A stretch of 64,000 nucleotides of DNA, taken from NCBI GenBank assembly GCA_002110485.1, contig MOWL01000024.1, positions 434,001 through 498,000 of the forward strand, in the 5' to 3' direction. Positions 31,022 to 42,779 of the stretch are shown piece after piece; positions within the stretch are counted from its first letter, which is position 1, and each line of letters opens with the position of its first letter. Position numbers and translations under genes: made by a program. The notes below the pieces were generated by a model. It did not search any database. It was not told the origin of the DNA and worked only from the letters and a program-made list of their open reading frames with translations. This stretch comes from Emergomyces orientalis (lineage: Eukaryota > Ascomycota > Eurotiomycetes > Onygenales > Ajellomycetaceae).

Positions 31022-34000
31022 CTACCTCGTAGACCTTAAAAATCCCACAATCCCCCTACAATACCCAACCAACTCCGCCAACCTTTTCCCTTCCCGTTCC
31101 TGCTCAACCTTCCACTCCCCTAACGCCTCCCGTAGCGCTGCACGGGTTGCCTCTGCCTCCTTATCACCATCACTACCATTTTCATCGTTCCCACCGCTCA
31201 CATCCCCAACAACATCCCCATGCACCCTCAAAAAAACAGCCATCCACGCATTAACAAGCTCAAAGTCCCTCTTCGTTCTCAACTGCACCGTCAACGCTTT
31301 CACAAACTCCACAAGCTCATTACTACCGTGTTTCCCACTGAGAAATCCAGGGTCTAGAGAGCGGATTTCCAGATCGGCTTTGGCCGGAGGGAGGGATTTG
31401 AGACACTCGATGAATGGCTCGTGGTTGCCTGTGTTTTGGTTGACAGATGAGGACGATGAGTGGAGGAGGGTGGTGAATTGGGAGGTTTGCATGCTGGTAT
31501 CGTTTGCACGCTGGAGTTTGGCGATGCGGGAGCGTTCTGCCGGTGTAGCCTTTTTGTGGTCTGAGCTGCCTTCTGCTGCCGTGGGAACGAGTTGGGTGGA
31601 GGAATCGGAATCAGGCTTTGAGAGGGTGGAAGGGAGGAAGAAGGGTGCTTTCTGCGGGATCTTGGGGGCCTCTTTGGGTTTGTTTCGTTCCTGTGGAGAT
31701 ATTTAGTATTCAATGGCCCCCAGTCATGGTTTATTAAAGAAAGAAGTTCTTACCTTGATAACATCAAGATGCAAGAGTGTCTGCCATCTGCTCTTCGGCG
31801 TAATGCTCAACGTCATCATGTCACTACTCAACTGCTCCGTCGGCAACAAGAGCCCCCGCTCACCGCCATCCCCAGCATCCTCCTCAAACGCAGCCTCCAG
31901 AATCGCTGCCCCGCCTTCCCCTGACGCCGTCGGCGCCCTAACCTCCACAATAGCATCCTCATCAATATGCTTCGTCGGCACATGCGTAAACAAACTCCGA
32001 TTATTCCAAATATTAATCCCAACCCCATCAGCATGCGCCGTCGCCAGGAATTCCCCCGTCACTGACATCGCGAGCGCCGTACAAGTATTCGCCAAGCGGA
32101 AGGCGTCGATTAGATGGCCCGTCGGCAGGTCCCAGACGCGGATTACAGAGTCCATGGATGCGGCGATGATCCAGCGGCCGTCGTTGGAGATGCAGAAGTC
32201 GTTGATTTGGCCAGTGGCACCCCAGAGTTCGCGGACGAGTTTGCGCGTCTCGATATCGATGACGCGGATGGAGAGGTCGTCACAGCTTAGGGCAACGAGG
32301 TCGCTGGATGAGTTGTGACGGAGGCCGGTGATGGAGCACATGGGGTGCCAGTCTAGTTCGTGGAGGAGTTGGCCGGTGGAGAATTTCCAGAACTGATAAT
32401 ATGTTAGAGATTGTGTGATTTTGCTTTAGAGTAGAGACATATGACCAAACGAACCTTCACTTTCCCATCAAGCCCGCAGCTTATAACTGTCGTGTTCAGT
32501 GGGTCAACCATCAGCCCAGTAACGGCGCTGGTATGTTTTCCCTCGCCCATTTGGAAGCCTCGTTTGTCCCTGCCGCCAGCCTCGAAATCATCTATCTCAT
32601 CCAATTGCATGATTTTCAACTTCCTCGCTTGGGCGGGGGTTACTCGGGCTGGGAATGACTCTCGATGCATGCCGGATTGCAGATTGTACATGTCGATTGA
32701 ACCCCCCGCAGACCCGACCAGTGCAAAAGTGCCACACGGCGAAACGGCGACGCTCTGCGGAAAGATCGTTAGCTATGGCTTCAAGTTGGGTTCCCAATTT
32801 ACAAGATAAAAAAGAAAAAAATATATATAAAAAAATTAAACGCACCTTAACCTCGGTTCCATCATGCGTCCCAAAAGCCCATCTACCGGCCTTCTTTCTC
32901 CCCCAAAACCACGTCCTCGCAAACCTATCACCCCGGTGACCCGTAACAACGCTCTCCCACCCGGTCAAATTAGTCCCTTCGGTACCACCTCCTTTCGCAT
33001 TAGCCCACACGGGCCCGTTCGCGCCAGCAGCACCAGCCGCCGTCCCCATCCCCCCATCCCTATTCAACGAACACGCCATACAAGTAATCTCGGGGGTCTT
33101 GAAATCCTCCGTCTTTGACCCGACGAACCCCCTTTTTTTACTCCTCAGTCTCAAATGACCTTGCGAAAGCTCCGCGCTCTGCGAATCCTTCCGCAAACTC
33201 AGTCCCCATAGGCTCCGGTCCTTGCTTGCGCTGAGAATCCATTTACCGACCGCGTCGGAATCGTCGGAGGAGGCGGGGAGGAAGCGGAGGGTGGTGATGG
33301 GTGCTGAGTGGCCGCTGCGTGAATGCAGTGGGCGAGGAATGGGTGAGAAGGGCGTCTCGTCGAAGATCCAGGAGCGGAGTGCGTTGTCCGTGCCGGTGGA
33401 TACTAGGACGGGTTGCCCGTTGAGGAACTCGATTTTGTGGATGCCAGGTTCTTCAGACGATGATGAGGAAGAGGAGGACTCGTGTGCGTCGCGTAGGACG
33501 CCGGTGATTCTGCCACCGTTGTTGAGGTCCCACATGGTAATGTCGCCGCTATCGGCACTGGCGGTGGCCATGACGCCTGCTTTGCGCCCGTCGTGACCGG
33601 CGCCTAGGTCGTCGGTGCGGAAGGAGATGCAGTTTATTGGCGAGATGGCTGCGTTGGTAGAAGCAGGGGAGCGGAGCTGTAGGACAGCCTGGTCCGTTCT
33701 GACGTTGTGGATGGTCAGGGCGCCGCTGCTGTAGGCGATTGCTAGTAAGGATAGGGCTGGTGTAGGTTCCATGGCAGTCACGGCACCTGCATCTGGGGTT
33801 GTTGGGAGGATTGTGTAGACCAGTTTCCCCGTGGATAGATTCCAGATATCGACGCTGCCATCCTGCCGGCCGGCGAAGATCTTGTTAAGGTATGTGGGCA
33901 TGTTACATATCCGGCCCGTCAGGACTCGAGAGCCCCCCGCGGACGATGCTGATGACTTTCGTGGGCTGGGAGGGGTGAGAGTCGTGTAATGCTCGAAGGT

Positions 34001-34637
34001 TGTAGACTTCCATACCCGTATGGTACTGCTACAGCATCCAACAATCCATGAGCCAAACACCAGTAATTGTTCGATCGGTTCGTTTGTTACTGCTGCTGTT
34101 GTTGTTGTTATTGTTGTTGAAGATGATGAGGGGATGGCCAATTCTCCGACTTTCTTCCCGCGCTTGAACACCCAGACACCCGCGGGTTCATTGGCAAGAG
34201 ATCCACCACCCCAGGCAGCCAACACTTTGTCCTTCCAGGCACATATTGCCGTTATAACCGCGGGCGTTTGAGGGCGGGTGAGGAAGACTAAGCTCAAGCC
34301 GCGGCGCAGGTCATAGGTCTGCAGGGATCTGCCTACGGAGGTAGTGATTTGGAATGTAGTTTTGCCCAGTGGGACGGAGGTGAAGGGTACTGTGGTTGGG
34401 GATACGAGTCCTAGAGTCTTTTTGATTTATTTATTATTGTCAGCATATTGTTCGTAATTCGCACAAGCGGGATAGCCAGGAAAAAAAAAAATGAAAAATG
34501 AAAAGACGCACTCTGAAGGGCGAGAATATCCGGGAGCATGGAGGGTCCGCAGCATCTTTAGGCACAAGCTGTCCTGGAGCGACCTTTTGTCTTTTTGCGA
34601 CGGGGAAGCCGAAGGCGTCGCTGTCGATTGACGGCAT
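31022..34637 (-). CDS. UTP21: U3 snoRNP-associated WD-repeat protein UTP21 (WDR36 homolog), 1101 aa, 5 exons
   Basis: A scaffold of the UTP-B complex in the small-subunit processome, nucleolar. It has two WD40 propellers through exons 2-4, with typical units such as VRVWDLPTGHLIDAF, DGSVDIWNLSTGKLVYT and VISCGLDGKVK, and the C-terminal Utp21 domain in exon 5 (FIECLKSLPPAKADLEIRSL). My exons on the minus strand are 34637-34512, 34417-32846, 32754-32455, 32392-31754, 31690-31022. All are phase 0 and total 3306 nt. The first joint gives FSPFRTLGLVSPTTVPF, which fits homologs and uses the acceptor AAAAAG rather than the later CTCTAG. Somewhat longer than yeast Utp21 (939 aa), with low-complexity Ser/Thr inserts. 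It is divergent from VIP1 and shares its promoter region. Confidence 0.93.
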
Positions 34638-35528
34638 GGTGTGTATATATATCTCTGCTCAACGTGTGTGTATTGACATGGATGGATGGGAGAGATGTTC
34701 GAGCTTTTTTGAAGGTTTAAAAATATTTTCTTTTCTTTTCTTTTCTCTTGGCTTCAAAAATTAAACCCTCAGCCTTTTTCCATTCCAGCTAAGAGACGGT
34801 TGGCTGGCTGGCAGTTATTTTTCTTTTTTCTGGTTTTCTTTTCTTTTCTTTTCTTCTTTTTTTTCCCCCTGGGATATTTATTAGTTTGTTATTAATTAAT
34901 TAATTTGGTTAAATAGTTGGAGATAATTTTCTACTTTTTTCAATATGAATTTGTTTTTTTTTTTTATCCCGCCGACCCTAGGTTTTTACCCTTTTGGGAC
35001 TGACAAGGAACACCCGAAGAAACAATTTGGGACATTCTAGGGCGAGATCGAAGAAGAGATAGAGCGAGACAACACACAGCGTCATATTTAATTAATTAAT
35101 TGGATACAGTACATAACTTAAGAGGAGAATACATGAATTTCTCTTTCTATCTCTCTCCGTTACAGGTCAAACAAATACTACGAGTTACTGCTATTGCTCC
35201 CGATCCGGGGGATTTGCCATTGAACCCATCTTGGCGGCGAATTTGAAGGGACGGAGGATTTTATAACACCCACCACCAACAACAGCAACATCTTCTTCTA
35301 TAAATAAATACACAGCAGAACAGAAGAACAGCAGAGCACCAGAACAGGAATCATCGAAACAGCACAGCAAACAGCACAGACCCGCGTACAGCCAACAAAT
35401 CCGCAATGGAGCTGGTATCTGGAGACAACAGTGGTTGCGCACAATAACTAGTGGTTTTGCTTATTTTATTCCTTACTGGTTTGCCAGGTGGCTCGAATTA
35501 TATACTATCTACACCTACCTACATATCC

Positions 35529-35570
<42 letters not shown>

Positions 35571-35574
35571 CCAC
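34638..35574. promoter_or_regulatory. Divergent promoter region UTP21/VIP1
   Basis: About 940 bp serve both genes. It holds two (TTTTC)n pyrimidine tracts (34724-34749 and 34833-34866), AT-rich patches (TTAATTAATTAATT near 34892 and 35090) and a (CT)n(TA)n run ending four bases before the VIP1 ATG. Confidence 0.6.
35529..35570 (+). repeat. (CT)n(TA)n dinucleotide repeat directly upstream of VIP1 start
   Basis: About nine CT units followed by about twelve TA units, ending just before CCACATGG. It lies in an upstream in-frame ORF extension that begins at 35488. Confidence 0.85.
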
Positions 35575-38500
35575 ATGGCGGCGGATAGAATGGACTCGGT
35601 GCAACCCGCACACGCGGAGAAGAATATCAACAAGGACAAGGGAAGCAAAGCGAGAGACAACCTCCACCAGCAAGAGGCAGTAGATACGGACACAATCACA
35701 TCAACAACATCAATAACATCAACATCTACACTCGCAGACACAGACAAACAATCACAGCGAATGCAAAGACTAGCTGCGGCTTCTCCCTCGAGCTCGGCCT
35801 CTGCTCCCCCGCCAAAAGCAGCAGCAGCAGCACCTGCAGCGAGTCTGTCCCTCGACCAGCTCCAATCGCAGGCAAATTTCGCTGCGGAACAAAATATGGC
35901 TGCGGGAGACATCGCTACTGTTCCCTCCACCTCTGCAACAGCAATAATAACTTCTACAACCTCTACTCCTGCAATTCCCACTGAAATTCGCTCTAGACCA
36001 AGCCAGACCTTTGTTCCGGAGAGAGACCCCCACAGAGACTCCCACCGTGTCTCCTTCTCCTCCCTCTACTCCCTAGGTTCCACCATTTACTCCGCTACTG
36101 GTGACCGCATCCCAAGCACCGGCACCTCCAGTGTGGCCGGCTCCGTCAAAAGCAGCATGGACGATGGCGCCGCTAGGAATTTCTCCGGCTCCCTGGGTGC
36201 TCACAGTAATAACATGGAATCCTTCCTGTCATCCACCGCAATACCACCAACTGCTGCAGATTCCACAAATCCTCCCACCACAGCGTCCTCTCCTGGGCCA
36301 GGAGCACTAGGTGCGGATCGCTTTTTCCATTAACTCCCTATCGAATTGTGAATTCCCCCACTAATTGTAACAGTATCTCCACCCCAAGCTTCCTCTCCGG
36401 TACCCCGTAGCGATACAGGCACTGATGGGCGTCCCACCACAAACTGGGTGTCCCGCCCTGCAAGATCCTCCAGCAGAACACCAAGGAGATTTAGCGGGAG
36501 CACTGCAGCAAGCAGTGCGAGCGAAGCTGATCGTATGTTGCACAGAAAAAATAACAAATAAAAATCGGTTGTGAGAAACAGAAAAAAAGCTAATGAAACA
36601 CAATATAATAGCCAAGGTACCGTTGATCGGGAAGATCGGGGTCTGTGCCCTGGACGTCAAAGCCCGCAGCAAACCTAGTCAGAATATCCTTACTAGATTG
36701 CAGTCAAAGGGCGATTTTGAAGTTATCGTTTTTGGTGATAAGGTTATTCTTGATGAGGGTATGTTCTCCCACCCCTCAAGATATTATTACCTGATAAAAT
36801 ATACTAATGGCTGTTATACATAGATGTGGAGAACTGGCCTGTGTGGTAGGAACCCTTCCATTTTTTAGTGTTATGGTATATCAAAATACTCAACAGTGCA
36901 ATGCTAATTTTATATATATATATATATAGCGACTTTTTAATTGCTTTTTTCTCGGATGGATTCCCCCTGGACAAAGCGATTGCATACGCCAAGTTGAGAA
37001 AACCGTTCTGCATCAATGACCTTCCCATGCAAAAAGTCCTATGGGATCGACGCCTTTGCCTTCGTATCCTCGACCAGATGGGTGTCCGAACCCCGAAAAG
37101 ACTGGAAGTCAACAGAGATGGTGGCCCCAGACTCGAGTCTCAGAAACTTGCTGAGCACGTATACGAACTTACTGGAGTGAAGCTGGAGGGTCCTGACGAT
37201 GGAACTGGTGGTGGCACCCCAAAAACACAATCTGTGTCTATGTCTGAGGACGGAGAATGCCTCGTTGTCGATGGCAAGGTTTTCAGAAAACCGTTTGTCG
37301 AAAAACCAGTCAGTGGGGAGGATCATAATATTCACATTTATTTCCCAAACGATCAACAATACGGTGGTGGTGGCCGACGACTCTTCCGCAAAATTGGTAA
37401 TAAGAGTTCCGAGTACGATCCAGATCTTACTATCCCAAGATCCGTTCTTGAAAAGGATGGAAGTTATCTCTACGAGCAGTTTTTGAGGGTTGACAATGCT
37501 GAGGATGTCAAAGCGTATACTGTAGGACCTGACTTTTGCCATGCTGAGACCCGAAAGTCCCCCGTGGTTGACGGCCTTGTCCGCCGGAACACGCATGGCA
37601 AGGAGCTCAGATATATTACGAAACTGAGCAAGGAAGAAGCTACTATGGCGTCCAAAATATCCAACGGCTTTGGACAAAGGATATGTGGCTTTGACATGCT
37701 TCGTGTTGGCGACAAATCTTATGTGATCGACGTCAACGGCTGGAGTTTTGTCAAAGATAATAATGATTATTATGATAAATGTGCGAAAATACTCCGCGAG
37801 ATGTTCATCAATCAGAAATTGCGCAGGGAAGGGAAGACTGAGCACCTGGATGCTCCCCCAATTGAAATGGCTCCTCCACGCAAGACCAACGGTGGTTCCC
37901 ACAGACAAGCGCTCAAGTCCCTCTTGAAATCCCCTAGTATGACGAGAATGCATGGTCCCCATTCCAATCAAAAGACCCATCCGATTGTTTCTGCAGATTT
38001 GACTCCCGCGACGACATCCTTCCCGACGCCCGCTTTGGATTCCGGTGTTTTGGCATCCCATTCCAAGGGCTTCCCCACCAAGATCGAGAGGCGGTCTACT
38101 TTGATATCTACGGATGGCGCAGCTTCGAGTGCACCTTCTCTGACGGACACCATCATCGCTCCACCCCCAGCATCGAAGCATTCGTGGAAGTTAAAGGGGA
38201 TGGTGGCTGTAATTCGCCATGCTGATCGAACCCCTAAGCAGAAATTCAAATTCACCTTCCATACACAGCCGTTTATTGATCTTTTGAAGGGACATCAAGA
38301 AGAAGTTGTCATAAAGGGAGAAGTGGCATTACGCAGTGTTTCTGATGCTGTTAGAATTGCCATGGAGGAAGGTATCGAGGATATGGAGAAGTTGAAACTC
38401 CTCCAAACATCGCTACATCATAAGGGAGGGTGGCCGGGGACAAAAGTCCAGATTAAACCAATGTTTAGGCACCGCAATCCTGATGAGATGCGGGATCGAG

Positions 38501-40546
38501 TCTCCTCTGATATCCCCCTTAGTCCCATTGCCGAAAGGCCTACCGAAGGAGATCTGCTTCAAGAGTGTACTGGAACTGGGGACCATAAGGATAACCCGCG
38601 TTCCCAAACCGAGACAAGAAGCGATTCTATATCCGGTCCGACGTTTTCGCGCTTTTCGGCTGTGGAGAATGATTTGATTCTAGATAAACTTCAACTGGTG
38701 ATTAAATGGGGTGGTGAACCCACGCATGCTGCCCGTTACCAATCACAGGATGTGGGGCTCAATATGAGGGATGATTTGAAACTTATGAATAAGGAGGCTT
38801 TGAATGACGTGCGGATATTTACCAGCTCGGAAAGGAGAGTCAGCACAAGTGGTAAGATTTCGTCCTTCAATATTTAAAAGAAGCTCTTCTAACTTTTACT
38901 ATCTATCTAGCTCAAATATTCGCATCGTCGTTCCTCGACCAGAAGGACTTGCCTGAAGATTTCATCCAAGTGAGAAAGGATTTACTTGATGATTCGAATG
39001 CAGCGAAGGATGAGATGGATAAGGTCAAGAAGAAGCTGAAGCTACTTTTGAGAGAGGGAAACTCCGCGCCGCCTCAGTTTGCCTGGCCAAAGGAAAATTT
39101 CCCTGAACCGTCTATTGTCCTGTCAACTGTCGTCGAACTCATGAAGTTTCATAGAGAAGTCATGAGGTACAATTTTGCACGACTGGAGGGTGAGCTCAGC
39201 TCCACCTCCGCTGCTGGAAGCGGTGTGGATGGTCAAGGTAAAAACGCTCAAGATACCCCCACCCTTGCCTCAATTCAAGGCCGTTGGTGTGCTGGAGAAG
39301 ATGCCCAACTTTTCAAGGAGAGATGGGAGAAGCTGTTTGCGGAGTTTTGCGATACCGAGAAGGTCGACCCTGGTAAACTGTCTGAACTGTATGATAGTAT
39401 GAAGTTCGATGCGTTGCATAACCGTCAGTTCTTGGACTGGGTGTTCGTGCCTCCCGATAACATGCTTCAAGCGGATGGTGGGAAACAGCAGGGGCAGGGT
39501 TCTCCCAACGACAAACTGAACTCCGCCGGTCGGGATAAGCTTGACTCGGGCAGCACCAAGTCGCAGAGATCCCAACACCAGCAATCAAATGACGGCGGCA
39601 GCGGCAGCGGCAGCGGAGGTGACGCTTCTGGGGGTGAAAAGGGCGATGATAAAATCTTCAACAATAATACTTTCGCTCAGCGCCTCGGGCTTAAAAAGAA
39701 ATCCGTCCCGGACCTCTCGTTGATGCAACCTATTGGGTCACTGGAGGACTGGTATGATTCTTATTTCAAGCTATATCCCGGGTCCACCCAGACAAAGACC
39801 AAAATCGACAAGAGGCTATCAAGACTCCGGCAACTCTATAAACTTGCGAAAGTGCTTTTCGATTTCGTAACCCCGCAGGAATACGGAATTGATGACGACG
39901 AGAAACTCGAGATCGGCCTGCTAACATCCCTCCCCTTATTGCGAGAGATTGTCATGGACCTCGAAGAAGTTCAAGCGTCCCCGGATGCCAAGTCATTCTT
40001 CTACTTCACCAAGGAATCACACATTTACACGCTTCTCAACTGTATTCTTGAGGGTGGTATCCAGACGAAGATTGCCCGCCGGGCGATCCCAGAATTAGAT
40101 TATCTCTCGCAAATCTGCTTCGAGCTGTACGAAGCGCAGGATAGCGAGTCGGCGACTTTTTCGTATTCGATTCGCATCTCTATTAGTCCTGGTTGTCATA
40201 CGTTTGATCCGCTGGATGTGCAGTTGGATTCACGCCATGCGATTGGGTGTGCGCCACGGAGGAGTTTGACGGCGCATCAGGATTGGAAGGAGGTTATTGA
40301 GACGTTGAAGGCGAAGTTTGATACGTAAGTTATCTTACTTTTTTTTATTTTTTTATTTTATTTATTTTATTTTTTTGATCTGGGTTAAATTTTAGTCATC
40401 GGTTTGACTAACTGGATGGAATCTTGTTGTATAGGGTCAAACTTCCCAAGTCGTTTATTGCCGTCAATCTGAGTGATAAGCATGAGGCGGCGAAGTATGT
40501 CGACGAGGAGGAGAAGGAGGAGGTAATGGTGGCGGAGAGTGGGTGA
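35575..40546 (+). CDS. VIP1: Inositol hexakisphosphate/diphosphoinositol kinase-phosphatase (VIP1/PPIP5K), about 1513 aa, 7 exons
   Basis: Makes 1-position inositol pyrophosphates (kinase half) and hydrolyses them (histidine-acid-phosphatase half); it acts in phosphate and polarity signalling in the cytosol. A Ser/Thr/Ala-rich N-terminal extension of about 300 residues comes first. The kinase follows: LIGKIGVCALDVKARSKPSQ, VIFGDKVILDEDVENWPVCD, FFSDGFPLDKAIAYAKLRKP and a DVNGWSFVKDN ATP-grasp end. The phosphatase signature VAVIRHADRTPKQKFKF lies near residue 790. Exons: 35575-36310, 36374-36532, 36582-36758, 36824-36845, 36930-38851, 38911-40324, 40435-40546 (4542 nt). The acceptor of exon 3 is uncertain: AACAG at 36581 or ATAG near 36611, both in frame. 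Exon 4 is only 22 nt. The TA-rich intron before exon 5 is a microsatellite. Confidence 0.92.
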
Positions 40547-41219
40547 GCTGTCGTGTTGGTCCTGGTGTTGAGTGGGCTTTTTATATTTTAAGTTCATGTG
40601 TTTATGATTGATTGATTAATTAATTATGTGAATTATGCATTTTCTGTTTGGAGTTATTAGATGGATGAACTCATTAGGGTGGATGAGTGATTTGCATGTA
40701 TACATACATACATACCTACATACGTACAAGAATGAGTGGGTGGGTGGTTACTCTGAACATTTTAATATTTTACTTTTTAGAAGAGCTACAATGGGAGTCA
40801 AAAAGGGTGCTGAAGATTTGGTGAGAGGTGAGAGGTGGGAAATGGGAAATGGGAATGAATGGGCGGCTTTTTGTGTTCATTCTTCTCTAATAGTTATTGC
40901 GATATATTAAGTTACGTACATGTATATATACATAGTTGGTATAGAATATAGGTATGAGATATAAGCTCAGAAGAGTCATGATTTTATATATTATTTTTAT
41001 TTTTGGCTGGATTTTATGCTCTGGCAAATTAGATTGAGTGTGTTGGTACACTGCAGGATTAACTAGATGAAATCAAATTATACGGATTAATAATAATGAA
41101 CGCCTGTGTGTTATTCCCGGTTGCAGGCTGGAAGCGTTGATTAAGTTCCATTTTTTATCGGTGGCATTTATCGAACACCTCACGTTTGTTAAAGTGCTTC
41201 CCTTTCTTTTTACGCCAAT
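40547..41219. other. Intergenic VIP1-DAG kinase-like gene
   Basis: AT-rich 3' flank with a CATACATACATAC run near 40702-40720; no gene seen. Confidence 0.5.
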
Positions 41220-42779
41220 ATGTCAATACCCTCTCTCGGCCTCGTGGATATGAGCCCTGCTTCCTACGATACGTCTACAAACAGCCTAACATGGACGGCC
41301 GAGGAGGGTGGGGTGGGCAAGATACATACCGTTAAAGGGGAGCGAATAGTTGCAGTTGTTCCCTGTCCCGAAGATTCGAAGTTGATGTCGTACATCTGGC
41401 TGGATGATTCAACTTCTATTACTTCATCTGTTCCAGATAAGCTGCAACAACAGCAGCAGCAGCAGCCAGAGTATCTATTGAGAAGGTTTGAGGCGGCGGG
41501 GGAATGCCCCGCATCACTCCGCCAGTTCATAGGCAGATCGCAGTCTCACCTTTACCCCGCCAAAATCCCCCCCACCACCGCCGAATCCGCCAGTCAGAAT
41601 AACCTCCATATAATTATCTCCACCCTCTCTGGCACCCAGCAAGCTAACTCCTTCTACACCACCTTGCTAAAACCCCTCCTAACCACTCTCCACCTCACCG
41701 AACACCATGACTACTCCACCCATACCACCTCGTCCCCAGAGACAATCACCCAGCTCACGCAAACCATCTTCCGCCCGCGCGCTCAGCGGGGGATCGCGCA
41801 GACGATAATCCTCCTGGCTGGTGATGGCGGGTTGATTGAACTTGTAAAGAGCCTAACGGCCGTGTCGAGGGTGCCAGCTGATGAGGGCTTTGTGGCTCCT
41901 GTCGTGGCGCTGGTGCCGATGGGGACGGGGAATGCGACAGCCCATTCTGCGGGGATTGTTTCAGAGCGGGATGCGACGGTGGGGTTGAGGGGTTTGGTGG
42001 GTGGGGTGCCGAGGCGGTTGCCGATGTTTCGGGTTGGGCTTTCCAGGGGGGCGGAGTATGTGACGGACCTGGGGAGGGGAAGGAAGCCTGTTTTCGCGCC
42101 TGGGGATGGGGATGAGGATGGTAGTGGTGAGGAGACGGAGCTTTATGGTGCTGTGATGTTTAGTTGGGGAATGCATGCTTCACTCGTTGCGGATAGTGAT
42201 TCGCCCGAGTACCGCCGGTTTGGACGGGAGAGGTTTCAGATGGCGGCGAAGGAGCTGTTGTTCCCGACTGATGGGAGTGCAGCGCATGTTTATAGGGGGC
42301 GGGTTAGTGTTACTACGAAAACTACTGATGAAATATCTGGAGGCGAAATGATACGGACACGAGCGCTTGAGCGGAAGGAGCATACGTATATACTCGTCAC
42401 GCTCTGCTCGATGTTGGAAAAGGGGTTTACGATATCGCCTGCTTCCAGGCCCTTGGATGGGAGGTTATGGTTTGTACATTTTGGGCCGCTGGCGTCTGAG
42501 GTTGTTATGGAGGTTATGCAATTGGCGTATGATGGGGGCAGACATGTGTTGGAAAGGGGCGATGTGGTGGGATACGAAGAGGTTGATGCTGTTAGGGTCG
42601 ATTTTTGTGAAGGGGAAACGGAGGAGAGGTGGAGGAGAATCTGTATTGACGGGATGATTATAGTTGTGGAGGATGGGGGGTGGGTGGAGGTGAAGAAGGG
42701 GGAGAGGGAGGTCGTGAGGTTGGTGGTGCTGGAGGGCGGTCTTGGTGATAATAATGATGATACGAGATATATTAACTAG
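41220..42779 (+). CDS. Diacylglycerol/sphingosine-kinase-like lipid kinase domain protein, 519 aa, intronless
   Basis: The catalytic fold of the DAGK_cat family is recognisable: IIISTLSGTQQANSFYTTLL near residue 125-145, the glycine-rich IILLAGDGGLIELVKSL near 193-209 (canonical GGDGT replaced by AGDGG) and VALVPMGTGNATAHSAGI near 227-244. Members phosphorylate lipid head groups such as diacylglycerol or sphingoid bases. The altered GGDGT motif leaves activity uncertain. The C-terminal half has strands typical of the second DAGK domain (GRLWFVHFGPL). A poly-Gln run (residues 76-82) is encoded by CAG repeats. Single exon with start at TACGCCAATATGTC. It is co-directional with VIP1. Confidence 0.8.
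   Translation: MSIPSLGLVDMSPASYDTSTNSLTWTAEEGGVGKIHTVKGERIVAVVPCPEDSKLMSYIWLDDSTSITSSVPDKLQQQQQQQPEYLLRRFEAAGECPASLRQFIGRSQSHLYPAKIPPTTAESASQNNLHIIISTLSGTQQANSFYTTLLKPLLTTLHLTEHHDYSTHTTSSPETITQLTQTIFRPRAQRGIAQTIILLAGDGGLIELVKSLTAVSRVPADEGFVAPVVALVPMGTGNATAHSAGIVSERDATVGLRGLVGGVPRRLPMFRVGLSRGAEYVTDLGRGRKPVFAPGDGDEDGSGEETELYGAVMFSWGMHASLVADSDSPEYRRFGRERFQMAAKELLFPTDGSAAHVYRGRVSVTTKTTDEISGGEMIRTRALERKEHTYILVTLCSMLEKGFTISPASRPLDGRLWFVHFGPLASEVVMEVMQLAYDGGRHVLERGDVVGYEEVDAVRVDFCEGETEERWRRICIDGMIIVVEDGGWVEVKKGEREVVRLVVLEGGLGDNNDDTRYIN

Noticed and set aside
31354..32809. Several frames overlapping UTP21 on both strands
   Set aside because: All are out-of-frame or antisense readings of the WD-repeat and Utp21-domain exons.
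37039..38181. Minus-strand frame of 380 aa
   Set aside because: Antisense to VIP1 exon 5; no family signature.
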